Shown: positions 1-6,755 of the stretch, piece after piece
Layout of the letters: each line of letters starts with the position of its first letter
Numbering within the stretch: the stretch's first letter is position 1
Assembly: GCA_035591015.1 (NCBI GenBank)
Contig: JAXIUW010208842.1
Location: 1 to 11,095 of the forward strand
Direction of reading: 5' to 3'
Origin: Cephalothrix simula
Taxonomy: Eukaryota > Nemertea > Palaeonemertea > Archinemertea > Cephalotrichidae
DNA: 11,095 bases
The notes under the pieces: model-generated
Told to the model about the DNA's origin: nothing
Database searches by the model: none
Seen by the model: the letters and a program-made list of their open reading frames with translations, nothing else
Made by a program: the position numbers and the translations under genes

Positions 1-82
1 AGTGGTCTGTAAGTTAATTTACCATTGATTCTACATATAAAAACTGTACAACTTGTGTACTTTATTTCATTTTAAGGAAATA

Positions 83-189
83 TGTGTAAAAGGGTGTCAC
101 TCCGCCCATACGGGCTATAGGTCCACCACATCGCGGTACAACTAAGACCAATTCCATGTGTTATAATTAGCTCTGGGCAGCTCTGGGCT
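83..189. repeat. Unknown dispersed repeat, copy A
   Basis: This segment shares an ordered set of blocks with 321-454 in the same orientation: TGTGTAAAA, then GTCAC followed by CCGCCCATACGGG, then CATCGCGGTACA (CATCGTGGTACA in copy B), then a GA-CAATTC block, and an end resembling TTAG..CTGGGC. The copies are about 240 bp apart and clearly diverged, so this is an old duplication or two insertions of one family. No open frame is shared by both copies, so I treat the sequence as non-coding. The block CGCGGTACAA also occurs in the SINE tail at 3561-3660, which hints at a SINE-like origin but is too short to prove it. Confidence 0.6.
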
Positions 190-320
190 TAATGCAAAAT
201 TGCAAAATGCATTTAAAATTCATTTAATTATTGGAGGTTCTTTGTTCACCAGTTTGAATACTGGCTTCTTTCGTCTAATTTTATTTATAAACTTTTTTGG
301 CAATTCTGAGTACATTGGTT

Positions 321-454
321 TGTGTAAAAAATTGTCACCCCGCCCATACGGGTTAGAGTATTTATAGATTGGATCCAATCTATATATACTGGCTAGGTCG
401 CCCCATCGTGGTACACCTGAGATCAATTCAATGGTGTCTATTAGTCCTGAGCTT
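321..454. repeat. Unknown dispersed repeat, copy B, with palindromic insert
   Basis: This is the second copy of the repeat at 83-189. Relative to copy A it carries about 38 extra bases around 353-390. Inside them is a perfect 22-bp palindrome at 363-384 centred on a GGATCC site. The insert separates CATACGGG from GGCTAGGTC, which are nearly adjacent in copy A. A 68-codon minus-strand open frame crosses this copy, but it is broken in copy A and resembles no family I know. Confidence 0.6.
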
Positions 455-456
455 TA

Positions 457-959
457 CTGCACCTATATGTTAAAGTCCTCTGTGATTCGTACAGACTATT
501 TTAGTGGTCTTGGGCCAGTTTACAGATTTTTTCGTCATTGGTGTTGCAGATTTTTTCCTTGATCCCCCCCCCCTGGTCTCCAGTTCGTGTCATTGGCAGG
601 AGAAGCTTGGTCGGTCCCTGCTTAAATGATGCATGTATAATGGAACGGAACCTAACCTCATTTATCACTTGCTCGTCCGAAACAACCTTGTGCCATTGTT
701 CTTTAGTTGACCGAATGGCAAGGATAAATAAAGGATACTTTACCCCCAAAAACTTAGAGGACCCTAAATCTGTAGACAACATGGGTCGGGATGGGGGATC
801 TGGATCAACTGATTTTCGACCTCAAAATATTCGTGATAAGCAACTCTTTTCAATACATTTTCTGACCAATATTAGACGCGAATATAAATTATTCAGATTC
901 AGTATTTGATCTGTGGACAGGCCTGGCCTACCACCTCGTTGACCCGTTTTATAGGATAA
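457..959. other. Unassigned stretch, no supported gene
   Basis: Two overlapping open frames lie here on opposite strands. The minus-strand one (501-782, 93 residues, ATG start) and the plus-strand one (about 538-909, no ATG at its 5' end) resemble no family I know, and they cannot both be real. An 11-nt block, CAGATTTTTTC, occurs at 523 and again at 547, and a run of ten C lies at 564-573. GC content is somewhat higher than in the surroundings, which alone lengthens chance frames. A decayed exon or element fragment is possible. Confidence 0.3.
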
Positions 960-998
960 CCAGGTGTTCATACCTATTGCCTAATCATGAACACCTGG
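960..998. repeat. Perfect 12-bp inverted repeat, hairpin
   Basis: CCAGGTGTTCAT at 960-971 is exactly reverse-complemented at 987-998, with a 15-nt loop. No T-run follows it and no gene lies beside it, so a terminator role is not supported. It may be the end of a small mobile element or a chance hairpin. Confidence 0.6.
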
Positions 999-1053
999 GA
1001 TGCCTGGGATAACTTATGTTTCAGAATTCTTAAAATAAACAAACATGTAGGTT

Positions 1054-1109
1054 TGGGCAATAGAAATCAAATACAAAATTCTGGGCATTGGAAATCAAGT
1101 ACAAAATTC
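1054..1109. repeat. 28-bp tandem duplication
   Basis: Two adjacent 28-bp units (1054-1081 and 1082-1109) begin TGGGCA and end ACAAAATTC, with three mismatches by eye. This is a simple two-copy tandem duplication. Confidence 0.75.
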
Positions 1110-1809
1110 TGAAGTTGCATCGCATTAGGAATTCCATAAATTCTCAATTGCATCTAACTGACGACAGAAAAGCTATTTCCTCTGATTTTTTAATGTCACG
1201 ACGCCATTAACATCGATCACACATTTCATGCCTCACTGAACAAGGAAGCCTATCCACATGTTATATATTACCAGTGTTGCGAAAAGACGGATTGGTACAA
1301 GTCATAAATATAATCAAAGAGTCCCGTCAATACTACAGAGAGCAGTTAGAAATCGGATCTATAAATCTCATTTACAGTGAATTGGACTTGCATAATACAT
1401 TAGAGGCACTTTATCTTACTTCGCACGATTGCAGGCATCCATTTTCCTCGAAACGTGTTCATGATTGGTGGCTGAACTGAAATAATTTCATGAAAAATTT
1501 AGACTTGCTTAGAAGAGGTTCTAATTTAACTGATGTAACACTTCATGATATCATAAGCAATCGGATTCAAAACATTGGATTTTTATTTTTTGCAATATGT
1601 CAAAAATTACACCATAACAGATACATAAAACAAAACCTATATATATCATTTAATTGATAATATAAATATTAATAATCATTTATTAACCTTAACTATTAAA
1701 TTACTATTACTATATAAAACAATTCCAGGGAAACAATTAAACAATTGTGTTCCAATGAAAATAATTCATACATTTAAATGTTGGCAAAGAGTGACAATAT
1801 TTATAGGAC
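1110..1809. other. AT-rich stretch without a supported gene
   Basis: The stretch is strongly AT-rich, with runs of A/T around 1600-1720. A 68-codon open frame at 1274-1480 on the plus strand has no ATG at its start and is preceded by a CAG that could serve as a weak splice acceptor. Its protein contains a tyrosine- and charge-rich segment but no recognised motif. I therefore do not call it a gene. Confidence 0.35.
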
Positions 1810-2105
1810 CTGGCACGGCTCCACTGGATGAAAGTATGCAAAATTTCGAATGGCATTTTTCTTTAAAAGAAAAATGCCATTCGAAATTTTGCATGATCTT
1901 GGCCCAAACTTTTGTGCTGAATCTGAATCTGCTTTTTTAGAAAAATTGTAGTTTTTAATCCCATCCATAATCCTAAAATTAACCATACCTTCTATTAATT
2001 ATTGTTATGTTAACTACGTCCCTACATCAAATTTCAGCCAAAAAGATTGACTCCTATGTTTTTTTTGCTCTTATAAACTATTCGCATCTTAATTTTTACC
2101 CAAGT
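1810..2105 (+). repeat. Left arm of a ~1.1-kb inverted-repeat unit
   Basis: Read in reverse complement, this arm matches 2607-2880 in order. The shared blocks are AACATAGGAGTCAATCTTTT, a GGGAC block, AAAGCAGATTC, a GCACA block, TTTGGGCC, the 19-nt AATTTCGAATGGCATTTTT, and TTTCATCCAG at the outer end. The match has many gaps and substitutions, so the arms are old. The arrangement resembles a non-autonomous DNA transposon with long terminal inverted repeats. No transposase frame lies between the arms, and no target-site duplication could be found by eye. Confidence 0.65.
1836..1894. repeat. 59-nt near-perfect palindrome
   Basis: The 29-nt left arm (1836-1864) is exactly reverse-complemented at 1866-1894, and only one base (A at 1865) separates them. 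The core of each arm is TTTCGAATGGCATTTTT. One transcript through it would fold into a 29-bp hairpin. The same core occurs once more at about 2832-2850, in the opposite arm of the enclosing inverted repeat. The palindrome may therefore mark a junction of two element ends. Confidence 0.9.
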
Positions 2106-2606
2106 CACAGTAACTAGACAACAACAGAAGCGTAAAGTAAAAAAAAAATAAAAATCTGACATCCACATTGACACATTCTGAAAAGGATAACCGTGCAAAA
2201 TTATTTCAAATAACGTTTAAATTGATTTTATTTCTATACCCTCAAACATCAGAAATCCAGTCCGGCATGTCCGGGGGAACGTGCAATTTTATCGTGACGC
2301 ATTAAATATTCTATAATGGTTTATTGAAGATCAATTTGAATCTAGTCTTACAATGTTCTAATGAGTACATAACAGCCATAGTTATGCCTCATAAGTCTCA
2401 ACGAAGAAATAAACCACAGAAATAGATTAGTATAATTTAAGGAAGGTAACCCTGACCCTAAAAATGCCTCATTCAAAAATTGAAATTTGGGACATGAAAT
2501 ATTATTCGCTTTAGGAATACGTAAATGAATATAATATTTACAACTTGGTGCCATTTCTGATATTATACTTATATTTCTGTTGCGGTCAAGGTGAAAGCAA
2601 GAATCC
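2106..2606. other. Spacer between inverted arms, no gene seen
   Basis: This ~500-bp AT-rich interior lies between the two inverted arms. An 86-codon minus-strand frame at 2348-2608 matches no known family, and no transposase signature could be recognised. A short GC-rich island with TCCGGCATGTCCGG lies near 2260-2275. I see nothing else in it. Confidence 0.4.
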
Positions 2607-2880
2607 ATTCTTGGTGAAAATGAAAATGATTATGGGGAAAGTTTCTAAGAAAAACATAGGAGTCAATCTTTTAGGCTTAAATTTTACGCAGGGACATAAC
2701 AGCAATTTTCGATTTCGGTTATTTTTTTGATTAGGCGGGGGGATTAACGCGGATTAGGGATTATCTCACAAACTAGACGTTATACAATCTGAAAGCAGAT
2801 TCGGACCTAGCACAGTATTTGGGCCTAAATTTCGAATGGCATTTTTGTAAATTGTAATTTCATCCAGGGGAATCGAGAGA
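2607..2880 (-). repeat. Right arm of a ~1.1-kb inverted-repeat unit
   Basis: This is the inverted partner of 1810-2105. It lacks about 35 bases that make up the second half of the palindrome in the left arm, so here the TTTCGAATGGCATTTTT core stands as a single copy. It also contains a local insertion or diverged stretch around 2715-2790, with GGCGGGGGGATTAACGCGG near 2735. Confidence 0.65.
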
Positions 2881-3503
2881 TGCGTTAAAAGGAGATGTAT
2901 AACACTCACTCAAACACACAAAAATATCAAGATTAATAGCTTAAACTTTCAATTGGAAATGGTTTTAGTGAAAAACTTTTGTTTATTCTCCGTTATCTTT
3001 ACGCACGACAATAAAATGTGTACACTGTTTTAATGTGGTTGAAATATATTACATTTCACTACTTTTTTCATATAAGCCCGCAAGAATGGATCTTGTGGGC
3101 CGATATTGGCTATATCAGCGTTTACCTCCCTCATGTACTATGAAGGTGATGCTTCCAGCGTGCCTGTAATTGCACTAACCTGGGAATATGGTTTAAAGTT
3201 GAGAATCAACTTTATAATTTGAAAAACAATAAAAATTTACGGTGAAGTAAAAATTTGTACACATGTATTCAATTGTATTGTAAATCGTATGTTTTCGAAA
3301 TCAACACCCAGATACACATATTATTACAAAGTAGCGTCTAGCGATAAGCACAACATCACTAACATCTAGAAAAGCCCTCATAATGTTGCTTTCAACGATT
3401 ACAATCTGATTAACATTTCATGCAACAATAATCAGGCTTGTTCAAAACCCATATTTCCAAAATAGATTGTACTAATTTAAAGACTTTTTTATACATGTAT
3501 ATT
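2881..3503. other. Stretch without a gene; two small hairpins
   Basis: No supported coding region is present. A 9-bp inverted repeat with one mismatch lies at 3077-3099 (CCCGCAAGA with TCTTGTGGG, 5-nt loop). A perfect 8-bp one lies at 3195-3213 (AAAGTTGA with TCAACTTT, 3-nt loop). A GC-moderate block at 3070-3185 could be a fragment of an older repeat but is not recognised. Confidence 0.4.
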
Positions 3504-3660
3504 GTATAAATACATGATTGATTGATTGATGTACGGCCTTCGTCTTGAAGTCGAGAGATACCGCGGTACAAGACCTTTATACATGTATAAATACATGATT
3601 GATTGATTGATGTACGGCCTTCGTCTCCAAGTCGAGACATACCGCGGTACAAGACCTTTA
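3504..3660. repeat. Tandem duplication of the SINE tail, 81-bp period
   Basis: Unit 1 (3504-3584) and unit 2 (from 3585, joining the SINE body) each hold ATAAATACATGAT, a GATT microsatellite, GTACGGCCTTCGTCT and ACCGCGGTACAAGACCTTTA. They differ at about three positions by eye over the aligned ~76 bp. The duplication is therefore much younger than most repeats here, or has been homogenised. Confidence 0.85.
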
Positions 3661-3812
3661 GGCGTGAGCTCTCCGGAGGAGAAACTGACAGTGTCGTTTT
3701 GTCACCGGCACGCACATCCTACAGGATTTTTGATATCCCAGTTAGAGGACACTGGGGACCAGAATCTTGAGTCAGTGGTGAGGTCCCTTACCAACTGAAC
3801 TATTGCGGCCGC
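3598..3812 (-). mobile_element. tRNA-derived SINE, minus strand
   Basis: Read on the minus strand from 3812, the element starts with a tRNA-like head. An A-box match TAGTTCAGTTGG lies at about 3791-3802. A B-box-like GATTCTGGTCC lies at 3756-3766, about 24 nt downstream, which is the usual spacing for an internal RNA polymerase III promoter. A ~130-bp tRNA-unrelated body follows, then a tail of GATT repeats (AATC on the element strand). The 13-bp ATAAATACATGAT flanks it at 3588-3600 and 3813-3825 and fits a target-site duplication from LINE-driven retrotransposition. The B box departs from consensus at about 4 of 11 positions. The SINE family was not identified. The 101-codon minus frame across it is an artefact of the repeat. 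Confidence 0.8.
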
Positions 3813-3825
3813 ATAAATACATGAT

Positions 3826-4506
3826 AATACCATGAGTAAATTTAATCGTAATACAACTCTTTGCCAACTATACAATGTATATCACGAAACAAAATATAAC
3901 TCCCAGAGTAAAGGACAACCAAAGCAGATGGCTCAAATACATCATCACAGTTTCATCCAAAAAATTACAACGGATTAAAACCAATTTTGTAGTATTTTAA
4001 TAAAAATTTGTTTAAGCGTTAACAACATAAAAGAAATGTGAATAAACGCATAAAACAGCCAAAGGGACATCAGAATCATCTCATTCTGAAGATTTTTATA
4101 ACATTTAGTGCACAGATGACACAAAACAAGAGTATAATGTGATGCATTTACTAAGTATATCTCCATCTTTAATATATACTCCAATGAGCTCCATTGAATG
4201 CAAATAGCATAGGATTTAGAAATTTACAAGATTATAGTCTGTTGATTATAACCCAGTGGTTAAGTATTCAATTTCTGTCATTTTTATATTTGAATCTTAA
4301 ATACAATCTGTATTTTTTTTATTTGAATCTTATAAATACAATCTGTATTCAAATATTTTTCAGAAACACGACGGAAAATAGCCTAACCAAATTCTTTGAC
4401 TAGGAAAATGATGTTAGTAATTTAATGGAGGCGCCACGATATGGTTTTGACATTTCCCCCTAAAGAAAAAACCTCGGCAAAACAAAAAGAAATTTCTGAA
4501 TAATTT
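3826..4506. other. AT-rich stretch without a gene
   Basis: Only short chance-like frames occur here (69 codons on each strand). A two-copy tandem repeat with a period near 33-35 bp covers about 4287-4350, each copy reading TATTTGAATCTTA..AATACAATCTGTATT. I see nothing else in it. Confidence 0.4.
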
Positions 4507-5159
4507 ATGGATGGAAAACTGGATGCATGGCTTGATAGCTATCCCCCCACGGGTTTCTCATAATAGGGTTAGAGGAACCCCCATACATGTATACCCTATA
4601 TATCACTGGAAAGGACTGAAATGGTAGTAAGTTTTATGTCCGTATACCACCACGGTGAAGGATGGTGGTTAAAATTGTCAAAATTAAATGGCCGAGTATC
4701 AGCAAAATATTGATTTCTTTATTTGCGGCAAACAGGAAAAGAGGAACCCCCATAAACTGTATAGATACATTACATACCTGGAAAGGGCATATAAAATGCA
4801 GTTAAATGGTGGCTAAAATGTTTTAATCTAGAATTTTTATTTTGAACATTTTTCTCCACCAGGAGGCGATAGGAACATCAAACCACCACCATTTTACTGC
4901 AATTCACATGCCCTTTCTAGGGATGTATAGTTTATGGGGTTTCCTATTTTCCTATTTGCCACAAATCCAAAAAATCAATAATTTGCTGATTTTCAGCTAT
5001 TTCTTTTGGACATTTTTAACGACCATCCTCTACTGGTGATAAGGGACATAAAAATACTACCATTTTACTCCATTTCGCATGCAAACTCAGTGATATAATA
5101 GTAATGGGGCTTCCTATACCCTTATGAGAAATCCACGGGATCCAATTTTCCCATCCATT
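4507..5159. mobile_element. Foldback (MITE-like) element of four ~170-bp units
   Basis: The left arm (4507-4812) and right arm (4886-5159) are diverged reverse complements around a 73-nt spacer. The outer ends match as ATGGATGG-AAAA-TGGAT, with about 19 extra bases just inside on the left. Inner ends match as AAATGGTGG. Each arm is itself a direct pair: GGAACCCCCATA occurs at 4574 and 4743, and its complement at 4933 and 5102, giving periods of 169-170 bp. The whole is thus two direct units facing two inverted ones. No transposase is encoded, and the 65-codon plus frame at 4842-5039 is a by-product. This fits a non-autonomous foldback element or a palindromic rearrangement of a tandem repeat. 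Confidence 0.75.
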
Positions 5160-5320
5160 TGTGTAAATTAAAATGTAAAAATTCTATCTTAATGCATTAA
5201 GTAACATCAACAATAAGACTCTTGGTCAAAAATTAAAAAAAAAATTGACAAGGGAGTATCTTAAAAAGAACGGATTTTTAGGATAAATACTCCACTTTTG
5301 AAGCTATGTAACTACATGCA

Positions 5321-5671
5321 TCATGAAGTATCTTCTGCATCGTTATTATCATCATTTTCATCAACATCCGAGTCAGTTTCATCAGCAGTAGTATTGGCAT
5401 ATCCCATTTGTGACCGTAAATCTCCCATTTCATCTGCTTTAGATTTAGCGTATTCGTAATAAGCGTTACGCACTCCTTCCAAAGTGGCTAATTTTAGCCG
5501 TAAATTGTAACGGAAGCCACGTAAATTTTCGCGATGAGCTCTTTCATACCTCAACTGTAACGCATTTAGTTTTTGATCCAGAAGAACTATCTGTTGACAA
5601 GCCTTGAAAAAATTCCTTTCAATCTGGCGTAGGTTAGTAACAAGGTCAGTATAGTTCAATTTAGAAGCCAT
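5321..5671 (-). CDS. Small charged helical protein with acidic tail, 116 aa
   Basis: This is the most gene-like frame in the window. It runs from an ATG to a TGA on the minus strand without an intron. Residues about 5-85 are rich in leucine, arginine, glutamate and alanine, with no proline and a single glycine before residue 66, so a long helix or coiled coil is expected. Residues 93-116 are a disordered tail dense in aspartate and glutamate, ending DAEDTS. No signal peptide, membrane segment or catalytic motif is visible. A stop lies in frame 15 bases upstream, so this ATG is the first possible start. Its context has G at +4 but T at -3. No AATAAA was found in the ~160 bases downstream before the foldback element. 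The protein family is not recognised, and a partner-binding or scaffold role would be a guess. It could also be a gene carried by an unrecognised element. Confidence 0.65.
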   Translation of the reverse strand: MASKLNYTDLVTNLRQIERNFFKACQQIVLLDQKLNALQLRYERAHRENLRGFRYNLRLKLATLEGVRNAYYEYAKSKADEMGDLRSQMGYANTTADETDSDVDENDDNNDAEDTS

Positions 5672-5858
5672 TGAATTTTTTCCTATGCACTCTTTACTAC
5701 AATGTTTTGTTCAATATCAATGAATCCAAATTTTAGAAACAAATTACTTTTTAGTATTAAAAAAGGTATTAAAACGGTGTTAGTGTAATATTTTTCAAAT
5801 TTGACAACAATATTAACAATTGAACAAGTTGTTAGCGTTTGAACGTTGTCTCACCTCC

Positions 5859-6052
5859 TTAAGTGTTATGCTTTTTGACAGCATCTTTTTCAGATGAATC
5901 TTGAATTTTTTTCAATAATTTATCGTTATAACTTTTTGATTGAACAGAAATAGAACGTTTATCTTGATGAACCTGAAATAAAACCAAAGACAATTAACTT
6001 GGCAGCGCTGAAAAATGTGAGCAAGCTTTGTATTTTAAACCTGACTTGACAT
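5859..6052 (-). CDS. Possible tiny two-exon gene, 41 aa
   Basis: The model has exon 1 at 6041-6052 (MSSQ, ATG with A at -3) and a 68-bp intron at 5973-6040. The intron starts GTTTAA and ends in a good acceptor, TTTGGTTTTATTTCAG. Exon 2 at 5859-5972 encodes 37 residues and then TAA. The intron is phase 0. Only this frame of exon 2 is open: the other two hit stops at codons 4 and 20. The peptide is very hydrophilic, rich in lysine, serine, aspartate and glutamine, with a KLLKKIQDSSEKD helix-like part. The acceptor is convincing. The short first exon is less so, and exon 2 may instead be the last exon of a gene starting further upstream. Four bases after the stop is a strong donor-like AG/GTGAGA (5854), so the transcript may continue toward the 116-aa frame 187 bases downstream. 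Confidence 0.3.
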
Positions 6053-6262
6053 TTTGGAACCTCCCCTAGAATCCCTAATACTTAAAATTTTTTTTGCCTG
6101 GCCTTGCTCAGCATTAATTCTCAAATTATTTTGCTTTTTATATGAAAGCGGCCGAAAATTTGGGAAAGTTTTAATACCCCCTGGTAGCGACGAAATAGCG
6201 ACGAGCCTGACGAGCCCCGTTTTGGGTGTATTCTTCGCGACATGACGAGAATTACATTTTAT

Positions 6263-6755
6263 GGGTGGCGCCCTTTCCAAAAATGTACTCAATCATTGAT
6301 CTGCATCTTCAGTTTCCTTTAAAATGATATGTTACAAGTCATGCTTTGAAGATTTTTCCCCCACCCGGGTGGGGGAACCCCACATCCGGGGTGGGGCAAA
6401 ATTTAAATTACCTGTTGGGCGGTGCTCTTTTCAAAAACGATTATATATCATTGATCTGCATTTTCAATTACCTTTAAAATGGTAAATTACAAGCCATGCT
6501 TTATAAACCCTCACCCGGGTGGGGCACCCAACACCCGGGGTGGGGGCAAGATTCTTAATCGCCATATTCTTCAAGTGGGGTCGTGCCTTTCCAAAAATGT
6601 ATAAATCGTTCATCTGCATTCTAAATTACCTATAAAATTGTATGCAAGCGTGCTTCGATTTTTTCTTCCCCAGCCGGCGTACCCGGTACCCCACACCCGG
6701 GGTTATAAATCGCCCTATTCTTCAAGTTGGGTCGTACTCTTTCCAAAAAATGTAT
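6263..6755. repeat. Satellite-like tandem array, ~155-bp units
   Basis: Units start at 6263, 6417, 6577 and 6728 (154, 160 and 151 bp, then a partial unit). Each begins with a GGG-rich block followed by TTTCCAAAAATGTA or a close variant. Then come TCATTGATCTGCAT, an AATTACCTTTAAAAT block, a GCTT block and a GC-rich palindromic segment. The units are diverged from one another. Known bivalve satellites and tandem cores of some Helitron-like elements have similar lengths, but I cannot assign this array to either. The array may begin slightly earlier, as ATTACATTTTATGGG near 6252 resembles the unit junction. Confidence 0.8.
6356..6396. repeat. 22-bp GC-rich palindrome and G-quadruplex motif
   Basis: A perfect palindrome at 6356-6377 is centred on CCCGGG. 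The plus strand then continues to GGGGTGGGG at 6388-6396. The four G-runs (GGG, GGGGG, GGGG, GGGG) have loops of 1, 12 and 1 nt and could form a G-quadruplex. The same pattern recurs in the second unit at 6517-6546 with the same loop lengths. The third unit (about 6667-6702) keeps only a degraded form. Confidence 0.65.

Noticed and set aside
501-909. Overlapping frames of 93 aa (minus) and 123 aa (plus)
   Set aside because: They overlap on opposite strands, the plus one lacks an ATG at its 5' end, and neither shows a recognisable domain.
1274-1480. 68-codon plus frame that might be an exon
   Set aside because: It begins with GTG rather than ATG. The upstream CAG is a poor acceptor, no matching donor or partner exon was found, and no motif is seen.
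2598-3099. Related hairpins CAAGAATCCATTCTTG (about 2598) and GCAAGAATGGATCTTG (about 3080)
   Set aside because: The shared words are too short to show a repeat family and may be coincidence.
3504-3660. CRISPR-like array
   Set aside because: There are only two long units with no unique spacers, fully explained by SINE tail duplication.
3410-3715. 101-aa minus frame with two near-identical protein repeats
   Set aside because: The repeats are the duplicated SINE tail read in frame, so this is not a protein-coding repeat gene.
3756-3812. tRNA gene suggested by A- and B-box-like sequences
   Set aside because: No cloverleaf with a proper anticodon arm and closing acceptor stem can be drawn, and the context is a SINE with a tail and target-site duplications.
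4842-5039. 65-aa hydrophobic plus frame
   Set aside because: It lies inside the spacer and right arm of the foldback element and is explained by AT-rich composition.
6035-6292. 85-aa minus frame read without splicing
   Set aside because: It runs into the first satellite unit and has no conserved features. Its last codons overlap the proposed first exon of the 41-aa model, which is better supported by the acceptor at 5973.
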